Positions 19,074 to 27,408 of a stretch of DNA of 54,078 nt are shown piece by piece. The notes below the pieces were generated by a model, which ran no database searches, was not told the origin of the DNA, and saw only the letters and a list, made by a program, of their open reading frames with translations. This DNA comes from Perlabentimonas sp964490015. Its GTDB lineage: Bacteria; Bacteroidota; Bacteroidia; Bacteroidales; Tenuifilaceae. Numbering within the stretch: the first letter of the stretch is position 1; every line of letters starts with the position of its first letter. Position numbers and translations under genes: made by a program. The DNA lies in assembly GCA_964490015.1 (NCBI GenBank), contig CAZBBA010000022.1, positions 1 through 54,078 of the forward strand, given 5' to 3'.

Positions 19074-19739
19074 TTATTTAATGCCTATAGCAATACCGCA
19101 TGTTACCTGTGTAAGGGGTAATGCCATCTGACTGTTTCCAAAGTATGAGTATTCGGCCAGGAAGGCAAACTTTTTCCCTAGCCTTATCCCCGCAGTTGCT
19201 CCGTAAATATGTGAATTGCTAAAGCCTGTAACACCATTTGAGGTGTATCCGTTTATCCTATATAAGTATTTAGGACTGCAATAAAGGCTTAGCCAATCAA
19301 CAGGATGTATTGAGAAGTAGGCTGGAACCATTAAGTCAACAATAACTGATTCGGTTTCATCGTTAGTAATCGATAAATATCCAGCACCAAGCCCTATACT
19401 TCCCGCTATTAATGATTTATTATCCCCTAAAAACTGATACTTTGCATCTACTGATGAAGTTCCTATTATGGTTAGTTTAGCGCCAACATCAAGTTTATCG
19501 GTTAAACCATAACGTGCGCTTGCTTCCAAAAAGGGTGCACCAATACTAAGGGTATCCAGAGTTCCAATGGGAATTTCAGAGTTAACCATACCCCCTCCAA
19601 ACCCATATCCAACTTCTCCTTTTTCTGTAACCCTTGCGGTTTGCATTGTTGACATTGAAACACAGCTAGAGAGTAAGATTGCCAAGATTACTGCTGTAGA
19701 AACTGAATTTAAGCTTAATTTAATTTTTAGATTTCTCAT
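19074..19739 (-). CDS. Outer-membrane beta-barrel-like lipoprotein, unknown function
   Basis: The 221-residue protein has a lipoprotein signal with Cys at residue 26 (ILLSSCVSMSTMQTARV). The rest alternates Gly- and aromatic-rich strands (GEVGYGFGGGM, EASARYGLTDKLDVGAKL, SIGLGAGYLSI, TAGIRLGKKFAFLAEYSYFG), the pattern of a small outer-membrane beta barrel of eight or ten strands. The start TARVxEKGExGxG is seen in several Bacteroidota outer-membrane lipoproteins of unknown role. It is a single-gene unit between two terminators, not in an operon with either neighbour. Confidence 0.7.
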   Translation of the reverse strand: MRNLKIKLSLNSVSTAVILAILLSSCVSMSTMQTARVTEKGEVGYGFGGGMVNSEIPIGTLDTLSIGAPFLEASARYGLTDKLDVGAKLTIIGTSSVDAKYQFLGDNKSLIAGSIGLGAGYLSITNDETESVIVDLMVPAYFSIHPVDWLSLYCSPKYLYRINGYTSNGVTGFSNSHIYGATAGIRLGKKFAFLAEYSYFGNSQMALPLTQVTCGIAIGIK

Positions 19740-19815
19740 AATTATTTGTTTTTTTATTGATGAATGAATCTACTTCAATTGGGAGTACAAAAAATATTTT
19801 TTGTGAATATATCAC

Positions 19816-19823
19816 CAAAACTA
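19816..19823 (-). promoter_or_regulatory. Candidate -7 box (TAGTTTTG)
   Basis: On the minus strand this reads TAGTTTTG, a match to TAnnTTTG, 77 bases upstream of the lipoprotein start. No convincing -33 box was found at the usual distance. Confidence 0.35.
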
Positions 19824-19893
19824 TTGTTCGAATCCCAGTTTCTGTGTTTGCAAAAATGATGTATACAACTCTAGAAAAAAATAGAAATAATTG

Positions 19894-19932
19894 CCTAAAA
19901 AAGCCTAAGTGCTAGGGCTTAGGCTTTTTAGG
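19894..19932. terminator. Bidirectional terminator-like hairpin
   Basis: Arms 19894-19909 and 19918-19932 pair over about 15 bp with one unpaired A; A-run and T-run flank the GC core. It lies 43 bases past the stop of the PD40 lipoprotein gene on the minus strand. Confidence 0.7.
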
Positions 19933-19974
19933 TTTGTTTTAAGTAAAAGTGGTTGAAAGAGAGGAAATCAGCAT

Positions 19975-21000
19975 TTATTTTATGCCTGACTGTTCCTTTA
20001 AGTCTGTAATAATTTTGGCATCAATAATATATATATCGCTTGCCTTGTTTCCTGCACCCAATGAGAAATTTCTAATATCTTCGTAGTTTAAGGGTTGGTC
20101 GAAAGCATAAGCCTTAGGTTTATCACTTGTGAAGAATAGATACTTTCCACAGTCCGAAACAAATGGGCAGTACTCAAAGCCAGATGTGTTAACCTTTTCG
20201 CCCATATTTTTGGCTTCTGTCCAGTAACCATCGTGATGCTTGAAGCTAATCCACATATCGCCCTTGCCATAGCCACGTCCCCAGCCGGTTGATGTAAATA
20301 TTATATAGCTTTCGTCTCTTGCAACGTAGGCATTATAATCATCCCTTGATGTATTAATAGAGTCAGGTAGGGCTTGTACCTTTTTGTACTGTCCATCCTC
20401 AAGCGCTGAGTAGTAAATATCTTCACCACCAATACCCAATCCATCCTTTCTGATGGCGCACCAGTATAGCGTTCCGCTATTGGTTATGGAGGGGTAAAAC
20501 TCGTTGGCCTCTGTGTTTATAGGGCTTCCCATATTAACTGGATCCGACCAGCCTGTGTCAAGCCTGTCAACATACCATATGTCGAAATCCTTTGGTTCGC
20601 CACCTTCGGCTAAAGGCCTGTTTGATGCGAAGTAGAGCCTGTTGCCATCGGGTGAGAAATGAGGCTCTAAATCGGAGTAAGTGCCGGAGAATGAGGCTAC
20701 CTGAGGACTGGTCCATCCATTGGAAGTATTTTTGATATAAACGATAGCTGGATGCGTGTAGCTAGATAGGGTAAAGTAAAACTCATCGCCTTTGGGCGAA
20801 AGCGCAGCATCGCGCTCGGTCATATGGGTTGATACTAGGTTCGGGGCGAAGATTTCAGCCTCTCCCGTTTTCGTACCGAAATGGATAGTTGATTTTTCTG
20901 GCTTACTTGTATCTGTGCAAGCTGGCTGGATCAGAGAGGAGACAAGGATTAGCCCCCCAATAAGGAATGTAAGTTGCTGTTTTTTAGATTTCATAGTCAT
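19975..21000 (-). CDS. PD40 (TolB-like propeller) lipoprotein
   Basis: The 341-residue protein has a lipoprotein signal with Cys at about residue 28 (SLIQPACTD). The rest is a WD40-like PD40 beta propeller with repeats such as LSPKGDEFYFTLSS, FSPDGNRLYFASNRP, NEFYPSITNSGTLYW, YNAYVARDESYIIFTS and EYCPFVSDCGKYLFFTS. Such propellers bind proteins, peptides or sugars at the cell surface. It starts 17 bases after the alpha/beta hydrolase stop and is the last gene of a three-gene operon with two hydrolases, so it may hold or present their substrate. Confidence 0.88.
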   Translation of the reverse strand: MTMKSKKQQLTFLIGGLILVSSLIQPACTDTSKPEKSTIHFGTKTGEAEIFAPNLVSTHMTERDAALSPKGDEFYFTLSSYTHPAIVYIKNTSNGWTSPQVASFSGTYSDLEPHFSPDGNRLYFASNRPLAEGGEPKDFDIWYVDRLDTGWSDPVNMGSPINTEANEFYPSITNSGTLYWCAIRKDGLGIGGEDIYYSALEDGQYKKVQALPDSINTSRDDYNAYVARDESYIIFTSTGWGRGYGKGDMWISFKHHDGYWTEAKNMGEKVNTSGFEYCPFVSDCGKYLFFTSDKPKAYAFDQPLNYEDIRNFSLGAGNKASDIYIIDAKIITDLKEQSGIK

Positions 21001-21017
21001 AATTTCGGGTAAATTGT

Positions 21018-21914
21018 TTAGTGTGTAGTTTTCTCATTGTAATCAATCTGGTAACGCACTCTTTTAAGCCATTCAAAGATATGAATCCTCATCAAATGAT
21101 TCTGTTCGTAGGGGAGCGAATGGCTTGCAAAATCGAGGGCAACTATGCTTGCGCTTGGCATTGCTTGCGAAAGTCTAAGGGCATCGGTAAACCCAACCAC
21201 ATCGTCTTGCAAACCCAATAATACAAGTGCAGGGTTGTTGAAAGTTACACTATCCATATCAAATGAAAAGGAGTATCCATTTAGTTTTATTCTATTCCAA
21301 AATTCAACATTCATTAATACATCATCTCGCTTCAATTTTTCAACTGCTTGTAAGCTACATGGTGTTTTTACCACAAGGTTTTCAAGCTGTTGCTTTTTAT
21401 CATTGGGCAAGTGATTGTAAAATTCCTGATCAACAAATTGCTTTGTGTTAGTTGGTAGTGTTCTTCCACTATTTTGAGGAATTACAACAGGGCAGATAAG
21501 CGCCATTCCGTTCACTCTATTGGGAGTTTTTGCTTGTATTCCGCGAGCCATATATCCAAAGTACGAGAATCCAATCAGTGAGAAGGGCTCATGGGGAACC
21601 AGCATATCTATGGCAGCCAGAATAACTTTTAGGCAATCATCGGCATTACGAATACACCCATTGGCGCTACTGTTTCCAATACCCGGAGGATCAATGTAGA
21701 TTCTTTTCCACCCATCCTGCTCCTCAAAAATTGGTTCTAGGTAACCACTTGTGGCTCGATGCAGGATAACCATTGGCTTTCCCTGTCCCTTTATTTCATA
21801 GTATACATCAGCAGAGCAACTGTTGCCCATAGTGACTGTAATGATTTGACAATACCCTGCCAGAGAGTATGACAGGAGGGCCATAATGAGCGTAAACAGG
21901 TGAAAAAAGTTCAT
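21018..21914 (-). CDS. Secreted alpha/beta hydrolase with atypical nucleophile elbow
   Basis: The 298-residue protein has a signal peptide to about residue 22 and an alpha/beta hydrolase fold. The oxyanion region is near LHRATSG (51-57), PPGIGNSS lies at 76-83, the nucleophile is S117 in GFSYFG, the acid is D237 or D238 in LGLQDD, and H265 is in FASHSLP. The elbow reads G-F-S-Y-F-G, so Phe replaces the usual Gly two residues after the Ser. The triad still looks complete. It is probably co-transcribed with the beta-lactamase-like gene (33 bases upstream) and the PD40 gene (17 bases downstream). Substrate is unknown. Confidence 0.8.
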   Translation of the reverse strand: MNFFHLFTLIMALLSYSLAGYCQIITVTMGNSCSADVYYEIKGQGKPMVILHRATSGYLEPIFEEQDGWKRIYIDPPGIGNSSANGCIRNADDCLKVILAAIDMLVPHEPFSLIGFSYFGYMARGIQAKTPNRVNGMALICPVVIPQNSGRTLPTNTKQFVDQEFYNHLPNDKKQQLENLVVKTPCSLQAVEKLKRDDVLMNVEFWNRIKLNGYSFSFDMDSVTFNNPALVLLGLQDDVVGFTDALRLSQAMPSASIVALDFASHSLPYEQNHLMRIHIFEWLKRVRYQIDYNEKTTH

Positions 21915-21947
21915 CGGCTAGGATATCTTTTGTGGTGTTTCAACGTG

Positions 21948-23807
21948 CTACTGCCTTACCCACTTCCCAACTATTCCATTTTGGGTAATGATATTAAATC
22001 CACCTCCATTGTCACCAATGCTAAAGTCGAATATGTCATGATTTCCTCTGCTTACAATGAACTTGTCCTGTGCAAAGGGGACCAACTCTATTTCACCTCT
22101 ACCATTCTGTAAGATAATATTGAGCTTGTTGCCCATGGCTTGTAATCGCAGTGATTGATTTCTTATTCTATAATCACCTGTGTAACGAGCAATATCAGCA
22201 CTACTAAGCGATTGCCTCTCAAATCCATCGATATTCAGTTCCATCATTAGCCAAATGACACGACTGTTATTTGGATTCAATACAATAGATCTTTTATAAT
22301 TCTCCACCGCGGAAAGGGTGTCGCCTGTAATTAGCAATGCTTCGCCCATACTATCGAAAACATTGTACGACTCGGGGTAGTATACAGTGTTAAGCCTAAG
22401 CATTTCAAGAGCCTCATCAATCCTGTTGCTATTGAGCAAGTGGTAACCCTCACGGTTTACTATCCGTTCGCTAATTAGCATCGGCTTACCGTTTATGCTT
22501 GTAGTGTAAAACGGTTCAAGTCGATCTTCGAGCAGAAAGCTGGAGTCGGAGGTGAAAAGTAAGTTGTAATGCCCCATTCGTTCATCGATAAGCCTTAAGC
22601 CATTTTTCGTCTCTACTATTTCGAAGTTTATTCCGCTTGAGTACTCGTATTGTCCCTTAAGTGATACAAATTTACGGTAGTCTTTGTAATCCTCTTGTTG
22701 ATTTTCCAACTCCTTATGTTGTTCAAGTCTTGGCGTAGAGTCAGAATTACCTACCTTTGCACTAAGGAGCGATTTTAGGAGTTTGATAGTGCTGTTTCGG
22801 CTAATGTTGTTATTCTGATATGTATTCGTGCGGTGTACAAATACGATGTTTAGCTCAGGGAGCACGGTAATGGTTTGTTCACCAACACCTAAGGCGGAGT
22901 AACCACCACCAAACTCATCAAACTCTTTTTCAAGGAGCCACCACATAAATCCGTAGCCCGAACCAGAGTAACTCCCCAATTCAGTAGAGTAGGGGGCAAT
23001 GCTTTTTTCTATCCAGTCTTTGGAGATTATCTGCTTGCCATTCCAACTCCCTTGCCTTTGGAATAGAAGTCCAAAACGAGCCATATCCCTTGCCGATAGT
23101 CTAAATGGGTATGCGGGGAACTGTGAGTGTCCGGGCTCTAGGTGATAGTATCCATGATGCGACTCGTAGTCTTGCATCTTTATAGGTTGCGCAATCTGCT
23201 TTTCGAAAGCGTTAAAAAGATCTTCTCCAGTTTCAAGATTGAAGATGTAGCCAAGGGTGTTAAAATCCCAGTTGTTGTAATACCAATACGTGTCAGGCGA
23301 GTAAGCTTCCCTGGCGGGTCGCGTGCTAGCCATGAATGGGGTTTCGTATGCAGCCGGATGAAAGATGCCAGATCTGGACTTTAGTAAGTGAACTATTTTT
23401 GCCTGTTTCTCAGAATCTGTCAGATTACCAATGTCATCGATACCCAACTCTTGGATTGTTTTGCTAGTATCAATTAATCCTCTTTCAACATATATGCTGT
23501 ATAATGCGCTAAGCAGGCTCTTGCGAACGGAGTGGCATGCAAATCGCCTGCTAATATCACCATAGGATTTTACAATAACGCCATCCTCAATTAGCATGAA
23601 TGCAGCAGTGTTAATGGTGTCAGCAAATTTTGCAGCGATATTCAATAAATTTTCATCCCAACCCGCCTGACTAAGATCGGCGTATTGCATCCATTTGTCA
23701 TTTGGATAATGCTTTGATGAGGTTGTTTTTAATTGGCAGCCATTACCAATAATAAGTAATAGAAATGTTGGTAAACAAATAAGTAAAATTAAGAAGTGTT
23801 TTTTCAT
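21948..23807 (-). CDS. Serine beta-lactamase-like hydrolase with C-terminal TPR
   Basis: The 619-residue protein has a hydrophobic signal at residues 1-23, perhaps a lipoprotein signal with Cys 24, though GNGC is not a classical lipobox. The class C beta-lactamase/PBP4-like fold shows SxxK as S94-V-R-K97, YxN as Y178-N-N180 and YSALGVGEQ in place of the KTG strand. A TPR-like helix pair (residues about 478-530) and another beta-rich tail follow. Such proteins are usually esterases or D-amino peptidases, not true beta-lactamases. It is the first gene of the operon with the alpha/beta hydrolase and PD40 lipoprotein. Confidence 0.85.
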   Translation of the reverse strand: MKKHFLILLICLPTFLLLIIGNGCQLKTTSSKHYPNDKWMQYADLSQAGWDENLLNIAAKFADTINTAAFMLIEDGVIVKSYGDISRRFACHSVRKSLLSALYSIYVERGLIDTSKTIQELGIDDIGNLTDSEKQAKIVHLLKSRSGIFHPAAYETPFMASTRPAREAYSPDTYWYYNNWDFNTLGYIFNLETGEDLFNAFEKQIAQPIKMQDYESHHGYYHLEPGHSQFPAYPFRLSARDMARFGLLFQRQGSWNGKQIISKDWIEKSIAPYSTELGSYSGSGYGFMWWLLEKEFDEFGGGYSALGVGEQTITVLPELNIVFVHRTNTYQNNNISRNSTIKLLKSLLSAKVGNSDSTPRLEQHKELENQQEDYKDYRKFVSLKGQYEYSSGINFEIVETKNGLRLIDERMGHYNLLFTSDSSFLLEDRLEPFYTTSINGKPMLISERIVNREGYHLLNSNRIDEALEMLRLNTVYYPESYNVFDSMGEALLITGDTLSAVENYKRSIVLNPNNSRVIWLMMELNIDGFERQSLSSADIARYTGDYRIRNQSLRLQAMGNKLNIILQNGRGEIELVPFAQDKFIVSRGNHDIFDFSIGDNGGGFNIITQNGIVGKWVRQ

Positions 23808-23925
23808 AACCTATGGAATTATTAATCAATGTATTCCTATTGATCTATGTTTGTGCCAAATTATGTAATTTGCTATTTATTAATAGTTTTAGTTGAGCCG
23901 TTTAATTTTATTACTAGATTTTAAT

Positions 23926-23955
23926 TGTACGTTTTTGTACATTTCTGCACGTAAA
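23926..23955. repeat. Three 10-bp phased direct repeats (TGYAC-N5), candidate operator
   Basis: TGTAC at 23926, TGTAC at 23936 and TGCAC at 23946 are exactly 10 bases apart, each followed by a T- or A-rich pentamer. They lie 120-150 bases upstream of the minus-strand serine hydrolase gene. Helical phasing suggests a site for a protein that binds direct repeats. Confidence 0.4.
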
Positions 23956-24065
23956 CGAACTATAAAATATTATCTTCTAGTTTAATTTAATAACGTTTAT
24001 GAGCGGTCAATGGCTTTAATTCTGTTCGTATTTTAAATTATTATATTTAATATCTTTTGATAATG

Positions 24066-24099
24066 AGAAAAGGCCAAACCCGCTGGTTTAGCCTTTTCT
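24066..24099 (-). terminator. Terminator on the pyrF side
   Basis: Arms 24066-24080 and 24085-24099 pair over 15 bp. The single mismatch is C-A on the plus strand but a G-U wobble on the minus strand, so the structure works better for a minus-strand transcript such as pyrF, although it lies about 200 bases past the stop. Confidence 0.5.
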
Positions 24100-24303
24100 T
24101 CAGCTCTAATTGTAAACCTAAAAATTGCTCTACTTTTTTCAATAATTTATTGCATGATTTTTAAATGTAAACCTAAGGCAAAGGTAGGGTGTAAGACTAA
24201 AGTAAGAAATAGCCTACAATGACTATTTTAGGTTAAGTGCCAACCCTTAAGGCTGGAGAAAAGATTATGAAGCTTATTTTTCGAGGGATTGACTCAGTGG
24301 GAG

Positions 24304-25137
24304 TTAGATTATCGCAGCTTCTTTCAAAAGGCTTTCCATCTCCTTTTGTAGCAGCATGGCCTTGGTGCGAGCGGCGCCGGCAAATCGCATCGATTGGTCG
24401 GAGTACAGAATACCTCGGGCCGAATTCACAAGCAGTCCGCATTGCTTATTCAGTCCATACTTGGCTACCTCGGCCAGGCTTCCGCCTTGTTCGCCAACTC
24501 CGGGAACTAACAAGAAATGGTCGGGGATTATTTTGCGGATGCTGCCCAGCATCTCGGCACGGGTGGCGCCCACAACGTACATCATGTTATTCTCATCGCC
24601 CCAGTGCAGCGATTTAGCAATTACCTCCTCGTACAGCTTTTTGCCCGTTTTGGCATTCTCCATAAGCTGAAAATCATCGAAACTCTGGTTGGAAGTTAGC
24701 GCCAGCAGAATTACCCACTTCCCATCGAAAGCAAGGAATGGCTCAGCAGTATTATGCCCCATGTAGGGCGACAGGGTGATGGAGTGAAAATCGAGATGAT
24801 GAAAAAACGTGCGGGCGTACATTCTCGATGTGTTGGCAATATCGCCCCGCTTGGCATCGGCTATGGTGAAGATTTCGGGATACTTGGTCCGGATATACTT
24901 TACCGTTTTTTGCAGGCTGTTCCAGCCCGACGCACCGTGCAGCTCGTAGAAGGCTAGGTTAGGTTTGTAGGCAACGGCGTAATCGGCAGTAGCATCAATA
25001 ATGGCGCGGTTAAACTCAAAAATAGGGTCTTCTTTCGATAGTAAGAATTCGGGAATCCTATTCAGGTCAGTATCAAGCCCAACGCAGAGAAAGCTGCGTT
25101 TTTTGCGAATCTGTTCAAAAAGTTCCGATGCATTCAT
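24304..25137 (-). CDS. pyrF: Orotidine 5'-phosphate decarboxylase
   Basis: It makes UMP from OMP in the last step of pyrimidine synthesis, in the cytoplasm. I place the start at 25137 (277 residues, MNASELFEQIRKKRSFLCVGLD), because this matches the usual N-terminus; the ATG at 25185 would add 16 unrelated residues. The catalytic D-x-K-x-x-D motif is D94-A-K96-R-G-D99. CVGLDTD, KPNLAFYE and a late VPGVGEQGG phosphate loop complete the family pattern of the longer (type 2) enzymes. It lies 68 bases after prfA and is probably co-transcribed with it. Confidence 0.95.
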   Translation of the reverse strand: MNASELFEQIRKKRSFLCVGLDTDLNRIPEFLLSKEDPIFEFNRAIIDATADYAVAYKPNLAFYELHGASGWNSLQKTVKYIRTKYPEIFTIADAKRGDIANTSRMYARTFFHHLDFHSITLSPYMGHNTAEPFLAFDGKWVILLALTSNQSFDDFQLMENAKTGKKLYEEVIAKSLHWGDENNMMYVVGATRAEMLGSIRKIIPDHFLLVPGVGEQGGSLAEVAKYGLNKQCGLLVNSARGILYSDQSMRFAGAARTKAMLLQKEMESLLKEAAII

Positions 25138-25180
25138 ATTGGGAATGATTTTACTATTTGCTAGATTGATACTAACCTCC

Positions 25181-25200
25181 GTCACTCGTCATCTGTCACC
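25181..25200. repeat. Short 7-bp tandem repeat (GTCAYYY x3)
   Basis: GTCACTC, GTCATCT and GTCACC follow each other directly, between the prfA stop and the pyrF start. The period is seven bases, as in the repeat arms at 45788-45877. Confidence 0.55.
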
Positions 25201-25204
25201 AAAA

Positions 25205-26290
25205 CTACAACTCACTCATCTTAAGTCTTTCAGCATTTTCAGCCATCTGTAATTTTTCAATAATCTCATCCACTTCGCCATCGATTATTGCCGATAGGTT
25301 ATAGAGCGTAAGGTTGATTCTATGGTCGGTAACTCTACCCTGCGGGTAGTTGTATGTTCTGATTTTTGCCGATCGGTCGCCAGTGGAAACCATGGTCTTA
25401 CGTTTCGATGAAATCTCATCAAGATACTTCTGGTACTCCAAATTGTAAAGGCGCGTTCTAAGCTCGGCAAGAGCTTTATCGTAGTTTTTGAGCTGCGATT
25501 TTTGATCCTGGCACTGCACTACAATTCCGGAGGGAATGTGAGTTAGCCTAATGGCCGAGTAGGTGGTGTTTACACTTTGTCCTCCAGGCCCCGATGCGCA
25601 GAAGGTGTCTTTGCGAATATCCTCTGTCCTAAGATCAATGTCAAACTCCTCGGCCTCGGGCAGAACGGCAACCGTTGCTGCCGAGGTGTGAACACGACCC
25701 TGAGTTTCGGTTTGTGGAACTCGCTGAACGCGATGCACGCCCGATTCGTACTTGAGTATACCGTAAACTCCGTTTCCTTTTACGTTAAGCACAACTTCTT
25801 TGTAACCGCCAACGGTTCCCTCGGAGAAGTTGGTGACCTCGTACTTCCATCCTTTACGTTCAATGTACTTGATGTACATCCGGTACAAATCGCCGGCAAA
25901 AATGCTGGCCTCATCACCACCAGTTCCTGCCCTTATTTCAAGCACGGCATTTTTGCTATCCTGTGGATCGGCAGGTACAAGAAGAAGCTTTATCTCTGTT
26001 TCCAGACTTTCCTGTTCCTGCTCAAGCGTTTCCAGTTCCATCTTGGCCATCTCACGCATTTCCTCGTCCTTCTCTGTGGCTAGCATGGCCTTCGACGATG
26101 TGATATTGCTAAGAATATTCTTATACTTTTCGTAAGCCTCCACCAGCGGTTCAAGTTCGCGGTACTCTTTGTTTAGGCTAACGTATCGCTTCATGTCGGC
26201 CATAACTGCTGGGTCGGTAATCTGCTGGCCAATCTCCTCAAATTTTTGTCTAAGCCCTTCGAGCTTAGTTAGAATGCTATTGTCGCTCAT
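25205..26290 (-). CDS. prfA: Peptide chain release factor 1
   Basis: The 361-residue protein ends translation at UAA and UAG. The GGQ motif that triggers peptide release is at 236-238 (SGPGGQSVN), and the RF1-type P-x-T anticodon tripeptide is P192-Q-T194 in VPQTETQGRVHTS, which marks RF1 and not RF2. The length fits RF1 (about 360). An N-terminal coiled-coil-rich domain (about 1-105) precedes the central domain. A good -7 box lies 20 bases upstream. It is followed by pyrF, a common pairing in Bacteroidota by my recollection. Confidence 0.97.
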   Translation of the reverse strand: MSDNSILTKLEGLRQKFEEIGQQITDPAVMADMKRYVSLNKEYRELEPLVEAYEKYKNILSNITSSKAMLATEKDEEMREMAKMELETLEQEQESLETEIKLLLVPADPQDSKNAVLEIRAGTGGDEASIFAGDLYRMYIKYIERKGWKYEVTNFSEGTVGGYKEVVLNVKGNGVYGILKYESGVHRVQRVPQTETQGRVHTSAATVAVLPEAEEFDIDLRTEDIRKDTFCASGPGGQSVNTTYSAIRLTHIPSGIVVQCQDQKSQLKNYDKALAELRTRLYNLEYQKYLDEISSKRKTMVSTGDRSAKIRTYNYPQGRVTDHRINLTLYNLSAIIDGEVDEIIEKLQMAENAERLKMSEL

Positions 26291-26309
26291 ATTCCGTTGT
26301 AAATTGCTG

Positions 26310-26317
26310 CAAAGTTA
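26310..26317 (-). promoter_or_regulatory. Candidate -7 box of prfA (TAACTTTG)
   Basis: Reads TAACTTTG on the minus strand, a full match to TAnnTTTG, 20 bases upstream of the prfA start. The -33 box is not clear. Confidence 0.45.
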
Positions 26318-26386
26318 AGTTTTTTATTCCAAATCTTTTTATGCTTTTAAGCCACTTGTTTTACACAACAAATGATGTAATAAAAA

Positions 26387-26426
26387 AAGTTGCTCTCGAG
26401 CCAACTTCATGGTTCGAGAGCAACTT
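26387..26426 (-). terminator. Strong intrinsic terminator of the small lipoprotein gene
   Basis: A 16-bp stem (26387-26402 with 26411-26426, one G-U pair) with an 8-base loop. On the minus strand it is followed by a run of Ts, 20 bases past the stop at 26446. Confidence 0.85.
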
Positions 26427-26445
26427 ATACATTTTCGTTACCAAG

Positions 26446-26784
26446 CTACTTGTTTGCGCTGTCCTGCTGAATGTCCTTTTGTTCTTCGCAATCCTTCACT
26501 CTAATCCTTACCGATTTAAATGAGAAAATTCCAGCGGTTCCGTAGAAGATAATGTTGTCGAAAACATCCCTTCTAACCACTTTTTCGTAGTCAGTAACTT
26601 TAACAGTTTTTTCTACTTTGCGAACAGGAATAAGTTCCCAGAAAAGGGATAGATCCTTTCCCTTTGTAAGTGTTTTTGGGGTGCAGTCAACTTTTTCGTA
26701 GTTGCCAACAGGCACTCTTTGCACGCCGCAGGAGGTTGCGATTAGTACTAAAAAAACGGCTAAAAATGATTTGGCTAATCTCAT
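26446..26784 (-). CDS. Small lipoprotein, unknown function
   Basis: I start at 26784, giving 112 residues with a clean lipoprotein signal (MRLAKSFLAVFLVLIATSCGVQ, Cys 19). A start at 26847 would put 21 residues before the signal. The mature part has no domain I recognise; it includes VRKVEKTVKVTDYEKVVRRD, a short hydrophobic stretch (NIIFYGTAGIFSF) that could be a membrane segment or buried strand, and a charged tail. It is a single-gene unit with a strong terminator, between prfA and tRNA-Phe. Confidence 0.7.
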   Translation of the reverse strand: MRLAKSFLAVFLVLIATSCGVQRVPVGNYEKVDCTPKTLTKGKDLSLFWELIPVRKVEKTVKVTDYEKVVRRDVFDNIIFYGTAGIFSFKSVRIRVKDCEEQKDIQQDSANK

Positions 26785-26994
26785 ATTGTTTTCAATTACC
26801 TGTTTGTCGTTGATTTGTTTGAGCAATAAATGCGTTGCAATTCTCAAAATTAGTTTTACAACTTTAGTGCCGTTAAAACTACAAAAACTTTATGAAGTTG
26901 CCCAGACATATAGTTGTAAATAATTTATTGTTGCCAAAACAATGTTCTTTTGAAATGAAATGTCAGCGTTTTTTGATTTTATTCCAAAAACAAA

Positions 26995-27022
26995 AAACCT
27001 CAACCTGTAAGGGTTGAGGTTT
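26995..27022 (-). terminator. Terminator of tRNA-Phe
   Basis: An 11-bp perfect stem (26995-27005 with 27012-27022) with a 6-base loop lies just past the 3' end of the tRNA, with T-rich sequence following on the minus strand. Confidence 0.75.
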
Positions 27023-27026
27023 AAAG

Positions 27027-27099
<73 letters not shown>

Positions 27100-27359
27100 A
27101 GCGTTTTGCGGTTGCAAAAGTAAATATTTTTCTTTTATCTCCAAATACTGAATTGCATTTTATTTTCAAGATATTTTTTTGGGGTTGATTGTCAGGTTTA
27201 TCAATAATTTGAGACTTGTTATTTAGAAATATTCTAACGTAATTTCGTTCTCATTTTATGATCCCAATAACGTTTGTATGATGAGCTAGCATTACTCCAC
27301 CCCCTCAGGTTGAATAAAGGTACCAATACTAATGTATGATTTAACTTATCGTGCAATTC

Positions 27360-27390
27360 TTTCAAGTATGCGAGTAAATAACTACGTTTG
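27360..27390 (+). promoter_or_regulatory. Bacteroidota-type promoter of the M16 peptidase gene
   Basis: TTTC at 27360-27363, a 19-base spacer and TACGTTTG at 27383-27390, which fully matches TAnnTTTG. The ATG at 27409 lies 18 bases further on, giving a very short leader. Confidence 0.6.
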
Positions 27391-27408
27391 CAGATTAATT
27401 TTTAACTG

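Larger units (their letters stand above)
23808..24303. other. Intergenic region upstream of the serine hydrolase operon
   Basis: About 500 bases with no credible gene. It holds three phased TGYAC repeats (23926-23955), the pyrF-side terminator (24066-24099) and an 11-base direct repeat TGTAAACCTAA at 24111-24121 and 24166-24176. No clear promoter box was seen for the minus-strand operon. Confidence 0.5.

Noticed and set aside
24237..24617. 126-codon plus-strand ORF near pyrF
   Set aside because: Mostly antisense to pyrF, Arg- and Pro-rich, and it has no start signal.
25577..26083. 168-codon plus-strand ORF over prfA
   Set aside because: Antisense to prfA, which is certain; the product shows no domain.
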